From positions 1 through 17,284 of the forward strand of contig JAITJP010000343.1 in NCBI GenBank assembly GCA_031278835.1: 17,284 nt of DNA, written 5' to 3'. The notes beneath the pieces were generated by a model. The model did no database searches, was not told where the DNA came from, and saw only the letters and a program-made list of their open reading frames with translations. The DNA comes from Deltaproteobacteria bacterium. GTDB lineage: Bacteria > Desulfobacterota > Desulfarculia > Adiutricales > Adiutricaceae. Position 1 is the stretch's first letter, and the number at the start of each line of letters is the position of its first letter. Positions 1 through 7,371 of the stretch are shown piece by piece. Made by a program: the position numbers and the translations under genes.

Positions 1-361
1 AGCAAATCGGGGCCATCAAATAGCCCACCAATATCCTGGCCGCCCCGCCGACCAAAGTGACGCAAATCGAGGTATGGACGACCTTTCCAAGTTTTGGGTA
101 ATCGTTGGCCCCAAAATACATGGCCGCCACCACCCCGGCCCCAACGGAAAGCCCCATAAATAAGCCGATTAAACAGACGACCATGAGCGTTGAGGCCCCC
201 ACGGCCGCCCCGGCCTGAACGCCCACGAAGCGGCCCACGAACATGAGATCCACGGTGTGGTAAAGAAGTTGAATCAAGCCGCTTAGAAACAAGGGCACGG
301 CGAAAAAAAGGATAGTTTTTCCGACCGGACCCTGGGTTAACTTGGAGGTTTTCTCACTCAT
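1..361 (-). CDS. MATE-family efflux transporter, N-terminal part (cut by window edge)
   Basis: This is an inner-membrane multidrug/sodium antiporter of the MATE type; only the first 120 residues lie in the window and the frame is open to base 1. The start is the ATG at 361, giving MSEKTSKLTQGPVGKTILFF. After a short polar lead the protein shows the typical MATE opening: a first hydrophobic helix, the stretch LIQLLYHTVDLMFVGRFVG, then GAAVGAS and a helix ending GLSVGAGVVAAMYFGANDY. The NTVD/IVGRF-like and GLSVGAG-like stretches are diagnostic of the family. A weak AGGG lies upstream as the ribosome site. The gene reads away from the hydrogenase-phosphatase pair and is separated from it by about 475 bases of non-coding DNA, so it is probably a separate unit. 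Substrate cannot be told from this part. Confidence 0.88.
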   Translation of the reverse strand, partial: MSEKTSKLTQGPVGKTILFFAVPLFLSGLIQLLYHTVDLMFVGRFVGVQAGAAVGASTLMVVCLIGLFMGLSVGAGVVAAMYFGANDYPKLGKVVHTSICVTLVGGAARILVGYLMAPIC

Positions 362-383
362 GACTGATTTTAGGCCCTAAAAG

Positions 384-415
384 TCGCCAAATAAGTTCCA
401 ATTTATCATTGGCGA
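384..415 (-). promoter_or_regulatory. Stem-loop in the MATE upstream region
   Basis: TCGCCAA (384-390) and TTGGCGA (409-415) form perfect 7 bp arms, with four more pairs inside after a two-base bulge. It lies 23-54 bases upstream of the MATE start, so it is either in the mRNA leader or an operator. Function is inferred from position only. Confidence 0.4.
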
Positions 416-445
416 TTGGATAAAAGAGACAATCAAAGGCTCATA

Positions 446-466
446 TAAGTAAAAATATCTTACTTA
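446..466. promoter_or_regulatory. Dyad-symmetric operator candidate upstream of MATE
   Basis: Arms TAAGTAA (446-452) and TTACTTA (460-466) are a perfect 7 bp inverted repeat with a 7-base centre, the size of a MarR- or TetR-type operator. It sits about 85 bases upstream of the MATE start. No regulator gene is visible in the window, so the binding factor is unknown. Confidence 0.35.
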
Positions 467-491
467 AAGAAGTTTTTAGGTTAGCTTAAGT

Positions 492-527
492 AAAGCCATT
501 TTTTTTATCATTTGTTCAGATGGCTTT
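492..527. repeat. Inverted repeat, 8 bp arms
   Basis: AAAGCCAT (492-499) and ATGGCTTT (520-527) flank a T-rich 20-base spacer. It could be a regulatory stem-loop; there is no run of T after it on the plus strand, so it is not a standard terminator. Confidence 0.35.
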
Positions 528-745
528 TAAGGTGTTTATGTTTATTGGTCATGCTTTTATAAATAGTAATGGCCAGCTGGCTGAGGGGTTTTTGGCCCTG
601 GGCCAGAGCCCTGGGATCTGGTCGGCTGGCCGGATGGGCTTTAAACGGCCAAAAAGGGCCCCAGGAGCTCAGCTAGAGGGTAAGCCCCTAGGGTGGTAGC
701 CACCTGGAGTCCAGGGGGCCTGGTGGGGCTATTTGACCCCATGAG

Positions 746-762
746 GGCCTCTTCGTGAGGCC
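746..762 (-). terminator. Short GC hairpin downstream of the phosphatase gene
   Basis: GGCCTC (746-751) and GAGGCC (757-762) form a perfect 6 bp stem with a 5-base loop, about 75 bases past the phosphatase stop. No T tract follows on the minus strand, so at most it is a weak 3' end or RNA-stabilising structure. Confidence 0.25.
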
Positions 763-837
763 GGAGTTTTGGGTTGGGGATTTTTTTATTTGGGCGGGTG
801 GTCTGAGCCGAGGCCTGGGCCATGGGTTGGCCGGAGC

Positions 838-1998
838 TTAGACGCGTTGTATTTTGACCATCTTGAGGTGCTTGGTTTGAAGAAGCTTGGTCAGCCTTTT
901 TATCACGTTTCGGCGGATATCGAAATCATGAATTTGCGAGGGGTCAAAATTAGACATATTAATGCCAGTGCCCTCCATGACGTGGATGATGTCATGGCTG
1001 AGCATAAATCGGGTCAGGGCCCCGGCCGGGTCGGAGCGGGTCAGATCGTCAGTTTCCAGGTATTTGATGGCCCGGTTGAGGGTCAGGAGGCCTTCGGTGA
1101 CCAGCTCGACCCCTTCCATGCCCAGGTCCGGGGGTAAGCCGCCCCTACTCTCTCGGCCATAGATTAAGGGCCGTTTTAGTTCCCGGGAGAGAAATTGGGC
1201 GGTGGTGCCGCCGCAGATGGCCTTGGGCCCGGCAAAGCGGGCAAAGGCCTCGGCGTAGTAGGCGTCACGGGACTTTTCAAAGGGCGGGCCGGTAAAGATT
1301 AGGCAGCGCCGGGGTTGACGGAAGTGGACCACCGAAGCCGAGATGTCGTCAACGGCTTGGTGATGGGGCGAAAGGTTTAGGGCCATGGAGGTGATGTGTT
1401 TGGCCAGCCTCAGGCTGTCCACCACGTAATGGCGCTCGAGTAGGACTTTTAGAAAATCAAGCAGACCCTCACGGCCCAGGCCGGCGTTTTTGGGCCCGGG
1501 CTGGCCCAGACCGGCTTGGGTCACCCCGTCACTGACAAAGACCAGGCGATCGCCTTGGATGACCTCAAAGTCATAGAGCTTCATGCGCCGTTCGGGAAAG
1601 GCCTGGGATTCCAGGTAATCGAAGGGGGCCAGGAGCGGTTTACTGCCCCTAAACCAGAGAAAGTCGGGGTTGCCTTCCTCCAGGACCCGGACCCGGCCCT
1701 CGTCGTCGCAATCGATTAGGGAAAAAGTCGAGTAGTTTAAGTGTCTAACTTGACAGACCGGGAGGGAATTCATGACAATGGTGGCCGCTTTGCGGGCGTC
1801 GGTGTATTCCTCGATAAAGCCCAAAAGCATGGTGGCCGTCATTCTGGAAAGAATCGAGGCCTTGACCCCACTACCTAGGCCGTCGGACAAAACGGCAATG
1901 AGGCGGCCTTCTTCGAGGTAACGGCGGCTTAGGAAAAAATCACCCGAGGTGTTTTGACCGTGCTTGATTTCTTGGGAGCAGTTGACGTCAACGAACAT
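838..1998 (-). CDS. SpoIIE/PP2C-type serine/threonine phosphatase linked to a sensory hydrogenase
   Basis: A 386-residue soluble protein. The first ~225 residues look like a SpoIIE-type (PPM) metal-dependent phosphatase: the metal-binding aspartates are visible in SGDFF (D20), VLSDGLGSG (D39), VFVSDGVTQAG (D157) and AVDDISASVV (D217/D218). There is no membrane segment. Residues ~228-386 form an additional domain with the motif ICGGTTAQFLSREL that I cannot name. The gene lies 60 bases downstream of the HydS-like hydrogenase on the same strand and is almost surely co-transcribed. PP2C phosphatases next to group C (putative sensory) [FeFe]-hydrogenases are a known arrangement, so it probably passes on a signal from the hydrogenase by dephosphorylating a partner; the partner is not in the window. 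Start is the ATG at 1998; its Shine-Dalgarno is poor and the leader is A-rich. Confidence 0.85.
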   Translation of the reverse strand: MFVDVNCSQEIKHGQNTSGDFFLSRRYLEEGRLIAVLSDGLGSGVKASILSRMTATMLLGFIEEYTDARKAATIVMNSLPVCQVRHLNYSTFSLIDCDDEGRVRVLEEGNPDFLWFRGSKPLLAPFDYLESQAFPERRMKLYDFEVIQGDRLVFVSDGVTQAGLGQPGPKNAGLGREGLLDFLKVLLERHYVVDSLRLAKHITSMALNLSPHHQAVDDISASVVHFRQPRRCLIFTGPPFEKSRDAYYAEAFARFAGPKAICGGTTAQFLSRELKRPLIYGRESRGGLPPDLGMEGVELVTEGLLTLNRAIKYLETDDLTRSDPAGALTRFMLSHDIIHVMEGTGINMSNFDPSQIHDFDIRRNVIKRLTKLLQTKHLKMVKIQRV

Positions 1999-2058
1999 GG
2001 CTAGAGCTTTTTTTTGTGTTATTTTTTTTATGTTTTAAATCAATGGAGTTATTCGCTT

Positions 2059-3831
2059 TTAGGGGTTGGGCTGGCCCGGACCAGTGGCCCTAAGAGTGTT
2101 GTCGTCTTCCCAGCCCAGGGTCTCGTTACCTTCCTCGTAATCGGCGGCCACGGCCGAGAGGAGGGTTTCCGTCTCGACCACGTGTTCGCCCAATAGGCAG
2201 GCGATTTCTTGGGCCGTGGCGATATTTTTGTTTATGACTTCTCGAACTTTTTTGGCCAGATCCGAGCGGCCCTCGCGCAGGGAAGTCATGTCAGTGACAA
2301 TGGCCCCGGCCACCTGATATTTTTCAACGCTAAAAATGTAGACGTTAAAAAGCTTGCCTTTGTAAAGGCGGTGTTCGATATGGATGTCCTGGCCGGTCAT
2401 GAGGACCTTACGGATTAGGCGGTCAAACTCCACCCACTGGGTGACCGGGGTGCCGACCAGATCTTCGAGGCGGCCCAGGTAGCGATCGACTTGCTCGGGC
2501 ATGAACATGCGCACGAAAGCTTCGTTGACCTCGACGACCTTCATTTGGTGGTCAACCATGACAATGGCCGAGGGCATGGCCTTGACCAGGGCGGCCGCCT
2601 TACGGGTGGCCAGTTTACGCATGCTGGAGACGCACATGGTCGGTTCGGCTTGGCCGTCAAAGATGGCCGCGGCGAATTCCCGGCAGCTATCGTAGCCGCA
2701 ACCCGAGCAGTTGATTTCGTCCTCGGGGTGGTGTTTGCCCAGCTGGGCCAGGATTTCCTGAATTCGGTCAAAGGGATGAGTCTTGGCCACGAAACTTGAG
2801 GGCCTGACCTCAATGGTCAGGGGGGTATAAAAAGGCCCGGGCTCAACCCGGGGGCGCGATTTGACGTGACGCAGTAAGTCGGTCATGGCCAGGATGGTGG
2901 AACGATTGCTCGAGATAGCCGGACCGTTGACGCAGCCGCCCGAGCAGGCCAGGGCCTCGACAAAAACCGGATACTGAAAATCGGCGTTGGCCAAATCGTC
3001 CAGGGCCCGGCCCAGTAGGCCTAGGGTATTAATGTGAACGGTTTGGACCGTGTCTTTGAGGCCTATTTTAATCAAACCCTCAATCATGCCGCCGCTTAGG
3101 GCGTAAAGGGCCCCCTCAAAGGAACGGACCGGGGAAAAGGTGGCTTCCTCGTCAATGGGGTGTAAGAGCTCATCGAACTGACTTTCCAAAAACCAGCGCT
3201 TAAGTTCCCCAAAGGTCAGAGAGGCGTACAGGAGATCGGGGTGAAGATCGGCCTCGCCTTTTTTGGCCACGCAGGGGCCGACAAAAACGACCTTCAAATC
3301 CTCGCCGTAATAATCCTTAAGGAGCCTAGCGTGGGTCAGGGCCGGGCTGGCCAAAGGCATGATGGACTTGAGCTGGGCCGGTTTGTACATGCGGATGTAG
3401 TCGACCACCACCGGGCAGCAGGCGCTGATATAAAGGCCGGGATCGGCCGAATTTAAAGTCCGGGCCGTGGTTAGCGAGACCGATTCGGCGCCCAGGGCCG
3501 TTTCGCTGACAATGGAAACGCCCATGGCTTTTAGGTTGGCGATGATCCGGGCCCGGTTGTAACCGGTGCCGCCCCGCCAGCTGGGGGCCAAGGAAACGGC
3601 CACGAATTCTCGATTGGTGATGAGAGTTTTGACCTTTTCCAGATCGTCTCTGATTTTTTTAGCCTGATGGGGGCAGGCCAAAACGCACTGGCCGCATTTC
3701 ACGCAGCGGCTTTGGTCGATCTCGGCCCGACCGTCTTTGACGTTTATGGCCTTGACCTGGCAGCGCCTCAAACATTTGTAACAATCCAGACAGGCTCTGG
3801 TGTGAGTGTATACCGGGGCTATTTGATCCAT
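2059..3831 (-). CDS. hydS: Putative sensory [FeFe]-hydrogenase (HydS-like, group C) with PAS domain
   Basis: A 590-residue cytoplasmic protein. In order: two 4Fe-4S ferredoxin clusters (C14, C17, C20, C24 and C43, C46, C49, C53); an H-cluster domain (about 70-320) with L1 as SACCPVVVDY (C138, C139), L2 as GPCVAKKGE (C187, K190) and L3 as EALACSGGCVNGP (C296, C300); a further 4Fe-4S motif C375-x2-C378-x4-C383 with C400; a PAS domain (about 415-525); and a polar C-terminal tail. All H-cluster ligands are present, but the loops depart from the catalytic TSCCPxW and MPCxxKxxE forms. The PAS and extra cluster are typical of group C putative sensory enzymes rather than bulk H2 producers. I start at the ATG at 3831: the longer TTG frame (3906) adds 25 residues of unlikely sequence and begins almost at the predicted transcription start. 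The phosphatase gene follows after 60 bases. Confidence 0.9.
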   Translation of the reverse strand: MDQIAPVYTHTRACLDCYKCLRRCQVKAINVKDGRAEIDQSRCVKCGQCVLACPHQAKKIRDDLEKVKTLITNREFVAVSLAPSWRGGTGYNRARIIANLKAMGVSIVSETALGAESVSLTTARTLNSADPGLYISACCPVVVDYIRMYKPAQLKSIMPLASPALTHARLLKDYYGEDLKVVFVGPCVAKKGEADLHPDLLYASLTFGELKRWFLESQFDELLHPIDEEATFSPVRSFEGALYALSGGMIEGLIKIGLKDTVQTVHINTLGLLGRALDDLANADFQYPVFVEALACSGGCVNGPAISSNRSTILAMTDLLRHVKSRPRVEPGPFYTPLTIEVRPSSFVAKTHPFDRIQEILAQLGKHHPEDEINCSGCGYDSCREFAAAIFDGQAEPTMCVSSMRKLATRKAAALVKAMPSAIVMVDHQMKVVEVNEAFVRMFMPEQVDRYLGRLEDLVGTPVTQWVEFDRLIRKVLMTGQDIHIEHRLYKGKLFNVYIFSVEKYQVAGAIVTDMTSLREGRSDLAKKVREVINKNIATAQEIACLLGEHVVETETLLSAVAADYEEGNETLGWEDDNTLRATGPGQPNP

Positions 3832-3911
3832 GGTTATCTTTACCAAATTTAGACAAAAAAGGTGAGTAAATTTTCCCTGGCCGAAAAAATTCCAAGAACG
3901 GACCAACCTTA

Positions 3912-3946
3912 GCTGGTAATTATATCATAATCTCATAAAAAACCAG
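3912..3946 (-). promoter_or_regulatory. Promoter candidate for the hydS-phosphatase unit
   Basis: On the minus strand a perfect TATAAT (-10) lies at 3924-3919, in an AT-rich stretch. The -35 is weak (CTGGTT at 16 bases spacing). Transcription would start near 3912, giving about 80 bases of leader before the ATG at 3831. A weak -35 suggests a promoter that needs an activator. Confidence 0.45.
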
Positions 3947-4044
3947 ACCTTGGCCGCTTGGCCCTGAAAAATCAAGATAAGGACGAAAGTAAGCTTTTTT
4001 AGAAGAAAATTAGTCGCTTTTTGCTTATTTTGGCTTTTTTTATG

Positions 4045-4124
4045 GGGCTTTTCCCTGACCGGCCCCAGGCCAGGCCCGGGCCCGGCCCAGGCCTAGTCTG
4101 GGCCCGGGAAAGCCCTATTTTTTT
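4045..4124 (+). terminator. Very GC-rich hairpin followed by T tract, upstream of hisS
   Basis: GGGCTTTTCCC (4045-4055) pairs with GGGAAAGCCC (4106-4115) with one bulged T, and the interior is an almost pure GGCC/CCCGGG palindrome. TATTTTTTT follows on the plus strand, as in an intrinsic terminator. No plus-strand gene lies upstream, so it may stop antisense transcription from the hydS side before the hisS promoter, or end an unseen short RNA. Confidence 0.45.
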
Positions 4125-4156
4125 AGCCATGATAAGCTCAAAGTCAAAATTGTACG

Positions 4157-4184
4157 TTGACTTGAAACAACTGACCTGTATAAT
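4157..4184 (+). promoter_or_regulatory. Sigma70-type promoter of hisS
   Basis: TTGACT (4157-4162) and a perfect TATAAT (4179-4184) are separated by 16 bases. Transcription should start near 4191, giving a leader of only about 20 bases that contains the Shine-Dalgarno GGAGGAGG (4198-4205), six bases before the ATG at 4212. It is the clearest promoter in the window. Confidence 0.8.
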
Positions 4185-4211
4185 GGGTAGGTTAACTGGA
4201 GGAGGATAATC

Positions 4212-5453
4212 ATGCCAGCTCTGACGGCCATCAGAGGATTTAAAGACATATTGCCCAAGGAAGCCGATTTATGGAGAGAGGTTGAGGAAAAAGCCAGGCA
4301 AGTTTTGAGCCGTTTTGACTTTTCTGAGTTAAGGCCGCCGATCATGGAGAGAACGGAACTCTTTCAGCGCACCATCGGGGCGGCCACCGACATTGTCGAA
4401 AAAGAAATGTACACCATGGAGGACCGCGGGGGCGATCTGATTACCTTGCGGCCCGAGGCCACGGCCGGCATGGTCAGGGCCTTAATTGAGCATAACCTCC
4501 ACGAGGGCGGCCGGGCCACCAAGCTTTTTTGTCTTGGGCCCATGTTTCGTTACGAAAGGCCGCAAAAAGGCCGCTTGCGTCAATTTCATCAACTTGACGT
4601 GGAAATTTTCTCCGATGCCGGTCCCCACTCTGACGCCGAGATAATCGTTTTACTGCGTTCCTTTCTGGCCGAACTGGGTCTGCCCAACCTAAGCATTGTC
4701 TTAAATTCCCTGGGCTGCCCCACTTGCCGGCCCCTTTACCGGGACAATTTGGTGGCCTTTCTGGCCAATCGAAAAAATAAGCTTTGCCCGGATTGCCAAA
4801 GAAGACTTGAGCTAAACCCCTTACGGGTATTGGATTGCAAGTCCGAGACCTGCCAAGCCGAGGTCAAAGCGGCCCCGAGCTTTTCCCAGTTTTGGTGCCC
4901 GGCTTGTCGGGAGCACTTCGAAGCGGTGCTTCAAGCCCTAACCGGGCTGGGACTGGACCACCAATTGGATGAGCGCCTGGTCCGCGGCCTTGATTATTAC
5001 ACCAGAACCACCTTTGAGGTCAGATCCGGTGATCTGGGTTCCCAAAGCGCCCTGGCCGGAGGCGGCCGCTACGACGGCTTGTGCCGGGAACTGGGCGGTC
5101 CGGACTTGCCGGCCATTGGTTTTGCCGCCGGGCTGGAGAGAATCATCATTCTCCTAAACCAGCTTAAGGGCGACCCGGCCCCGGGACCCGATTATTACGC
5201 GGCCCTCTTGACCCCGGAAGCCTTGAGTCCGGCCTTCGCCTTGGTCCAGGCCTTAAGGTCCCAGGGCCTTAGGGTGGCCGTTGATTGGGAAGCCGGGGGC
5301 CTAAAAAGCCGCCTTAAAAGGGCCGACAAGGCCGGGGCGGCCAAAGTCATCATGATTGGCCCGGACGAATTGGCCTCGGGCCTGGTCAAGGTCAGAGATT
5401 TACGGACCAAAGAACAAGTCTCTTTGCCCTTAAATAAGCCCGAAGAGTTTTAG
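4212..5453 (+). CDS. hisS: Histidine-tRNA ligase
   Basis: Class II aminoacyl-tRNA synthetase of 413 residues, normal for bacterial HisRS. It charges tRNA-His with histidine in the cytoplasm. The N-terminus has the family start IRGFKDILPKEADLW; motif 2 is GPMFRYERPQKGRLRQFHQ; the two histidine-specific motifs are LVRGLDYYTRTTFEV and ALAGGGRYDGL; motif 3 is AIGFAAGLERI. Residues from about 325 form the anticodon-binding domain. A CPTC/CPDC and later CPAC set of cysteines in the middle (about 170-235) resembles the insertion seen in many HisRS. The start is fixed by a strong GGAGGAGG six bases upstream and a consensus promoter. aspS follows 127 bases later on the same strand; a hisS-aspS pair is common in Firmicutes and Desulfobacterota. 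Confidence 0.97.
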   Translation: MPALTAIRGFKDILPKEADLWREVEEKARQVLSRFDFSELRPPIMERTELFQRTIGAATDIVEKEMYTMEDRGGDLITLRPEATAGMVRALIEHNLHEGGRATKLFCLGPMFRYERPQKGRLRQFHQLDVEIFSDAGPHSDAEIIVLLRSFLAELGLPNLSIVLNSLGCPTCRPLYRDNLVAFLANRKNKLCPDCQRRLELNPLRVLDCKSETCQAEVKAAPSFSQFWCPACREHFEAVLQALTGLGLDHQLDERLVRGLDYYTRTTFEVRSGDLGSQSALAGGGRYDGLCRELGGPDLPAIGFAAGLERIIILLNQLKGDPAPGPDYYAALLTPEALSPAFALVQALRSQGLRVAVDWEAGGLKSRLKRADKAGAAKVIMIGPDELASGLVKVRDLRTKEQVSLPLNKPEEF

Positions 5454-5528
5454 TTTAGGCGGATATTGGTTTTTTAGACCATAAGGCTTGTTTTTTTGCT
5501 TTTTTTAGTTTCTTTTGATTCTAATAAC

Positions 5529-5560
5529 CAAAGAACTTGAGTTCTTTGATAATTTTTTTT
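5529..5560 (+). terminator. Hairpin plus T tract between hisS and aspS (terminator or attenuator)
   Basis: CAAAGAAC (5529-5536) and GTTCTTTG (5541-5548) form an 8 bp perfect stem with a TTGA tetraloop, then ATAATTTTTTTT. It ends 20 bases before the aspS start and 7 before its Shine-Dalgarno. It could partly stop hisS transcripts, act as an aspS attenuator, or be a DNA operator. The stem is AT-rich, so termination may be weak. Confidence 0.5.
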
Positions 5561-5580
5561 GCTTTTGGAGTTTTTTAACT

Positions 5581-7371
5581 ATGTCGGAATCGATGGCCGG
5601 GCTTAAACGCACTCATTACTGCGGCGAAATAACCGAACAATTACTGGATCAGGACGTGGTCATAATGGGCTGGGTCCAGCATCGCCGCGATCATGGCGGC
5701 TTGGTCTTTATCGATCTGCGCGATCGAAGCGGTCTGGTTCAAACGGTTTTTAATCCCCAGGAAGACCCGAAAACCCATGAAAAAAGTCATGAGGTTAGGG
5801 CCGAGTACGTTTTGGCCTTGGTGGGCCGGGTTAGGAGAAGACCGGCCGACATGATTAACCCCAAACTGGCCACCGGCGGGGTGGAGGTTTTTATTAGGGA
5901 ACTAAGGGTTTTAAACCAAGCCAAGACGCCGCCTTTCGTGGTCGATGATTATTCCGAGGTCAATGAAACGGTTCGGCTAAAGCATCGCTATTTGGATCTA
6001 AGAAGACCCTCGGTTTTAAAAAACTTCGTGGTTCGGCACCAGGTGGCTAAGATTACTCGGGATTACTTTGCCGATCAGGGTTTTTTGGAAATCGAAACCC
6101 CGGTTTTAACCAAATCCACGCCCGAGGGGGCCCGCGATTACTTGGTCCCCTCTAGGGTCAACCGAGGCTCCTTTTTCGCCCTGCCCCAATCGCCCCAATT
6201 ATTTAAGCAATTACTCATGATAGGCGGGCTGGATCGCTATTGCCAGATCGTCAAGTGTTTTAGGGATGAGGATTTGCGGGCCGAACGTCAGCCGGAATTC
6301 ACCCAGATCGACCTGGAAATGAGTTTTATGTCGCAAGACGAAATTATCGAGCTCTTGGAAGGCTACCTGGTCCAGGTCTTTGAAAAAGTCTTGGGGGTCC
6401 AGCTGGAGCGGCCCTTTGGCCGGATGACCTATGACCAGGCTATCTTGGGTTATGGCATCGACCGCCCCGATCTCCGATACGGCTTGGAAATGGTCGATTT
6501 GGGCCAGGTATTTGAAAATTCCCAGGCCCAGGTCTTTGTCGAGGCCCTTAGAAGCGGCGGGGTCATCCGGGGCATAAACGCCAAAGGGGCCGGTAAGTTT
6601 TCTAGAAAGCAGTTAGACGATCTGGTGGCCCTGGCCATCGGCTTGGGGGCCAAGGGTTTGGCTTGGCTGAGACTAACCGACCAGGGTTTTCAAGGGCCCT
6701 TGGCCAAGTTTTTAAGCCCCGAGGAAAGGCAAGCTTTGATTGAGGTTCTTAAGGCCGAGGTCGGTGACGTCCTTTTCTTTGGGGCCGACTCGGCCGACCT
6801 GGTGGCCCAGGTTTTGGGCCAAATTAGGCTTAAACTGGCCGAGGAACTTGATTTGATTAAGGCCCATCAATACGCCTTAACCTGGGTCACCGATTTTCCC
6901 ATGTTTGAGTTTGACCCCCAAACTAAGCGCTGGACGGCCAAGCATCACCCCTTCACCTGCCCCCGGGACGAGGATTTGGAGTTTTTGGAAAGTGAGCCCG
7001 GCCGGGTCAAGGCCCTGGCCTACGATCTGGTCTTAAACGGCAGCGAGATCTGCGGCGGCTCCATTAGGATCCATCGCCCCGAGGTCCAAAGCCAGGTCTT
7101 TAAGACCTTGGGACTGAGCCCCAACGAGACCAAAGAAAAGTTTGGCTTTTTCCTGGAGGCCTTGGACTACGGCACTCCGCCCCACGGCGGCTGCGCCTTT
7201 GGCCTGGACCGCTTGGTCATGAGCTTGACCGGAATGGCCTCGCTTAGGGACGTCATCGCCTTCCCCAAAACCCAGAAGGCCATCTGTCCCTTGACCGAGG
7301 CCCCGGGCGGGGTCAGCGACCAGCAGCTCTTGGAGCTGGGTCTAAAAATCGACAAAAGCCAAATTTCCTAA
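5581..7371 (+). CDS. aspS: Aspartate-tRNA ligase (bacterial type, probably non-discriminating Asp/Asn)
   Basis: Class IIb synthetase of 596 residues, the usual size for bacterial AspRS with its inserted GAD domain. The N-terminal OB-fold (about 10-110) has GWVQHRRDHGGLVFIDLRDR; motif 2 includes QIVKCFRDEDLRAERQPEF and TQIDLEMSF; the GAD domain spans about 295-430; motif 3 is GGCAFGLDRLVMSL; the tail is FPKTQKAICPLTEAP. His38 after RRD, where E. coli-type enzymes have Leu, and the LNQAKTPPF stretch match relaxed enzymes that also charge tRNA-Asn, although the second known position carries Asp90 rather than Gly. I start at the ATG 5581, with GGAG ten bases upstream; an in-frame TTG at 5515 would add 22 Phe-rich residues and run through the hairpin. 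Confidence 0.95.
   Translation: MSESMAGLKRTHYCGEITEQLLDQDVVIMGWVQHRRDHGGLVFIDLRDRSGLVQTVFNPQEDPKTHEKSHEVRAEYVLALVGRVRRRPADMINPKLATGGVEVFIRELRVLNQAKTPPFVVDDYSEVNETVRLKHRYLDLRRPSVLKNFVVRHQVAKITRDYFADQGFLEIETPVLTKSTPEGARDYLVPSRVNRGSFFALPQSPQLFKQLLMIGGLDRYCQIVKCFRDEDLRAERQPEFTQIDLEMSFMSQDEIIELLEGYLVQVFEKVLGVQLERPFGRMTYDQAILGYGIDRPDLRYGLEMVDLGQVFENSQAQVFVEALRSGGVIRGINAKGAGKFSRKQLDDLVALAIGLGAKGLAWLRLTDQGFQGPLAKFLSPEERQALIEVLKAEVGDVLFFGADSADLVAQVLGQIRLKLAEELDLIKAHQYALTWVTDFPMFEFDPQTKRWTAKHHPFTCPRDEDLEFLESEPGRVKALAYDLVLNGSEICGGSIRIHRPEVQSQVFKTLGLSPNETKEKFGFFLEALDYGTPPHGGCAFGLDRLVMSLTGMASLRDVIAFPKTQKAICPLTEAPGGVSDQQLLELGLKIDKSQIS

Larger units (their letters stand above)
362..837. other. Intergenic region with dyads, no gene seen
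   Basis: About 475 bases lie between the phosphatase stop and the MATE start. The part next to MATE (362-560) is AT-rich and holds three inverted repeats listed separately. The part next to the phosphatase (about 570-740) is rich in GGCC/CCC palindromes, like other intergenic stretches of this window. A 60-codon frame at 641-823 on the minus strand is proline/leucine-rich, shows no family motif and is judged spurious. Confidence 0.6.

Noticed and set aside
641..823. 60-codon minus-strand frame in the intergenic region
   Set aside because: No family motif, no clear ribosome site, low-complexity Pro/Leu composition in palindromic DNA.
3832..3906. TTG start for the hydrogenase at 3906
   Set aside because: Adds 25 unconserved residues and lies about six bases from the predicted transcription start; ATG 3831 begins right before the ferredoxin motif.
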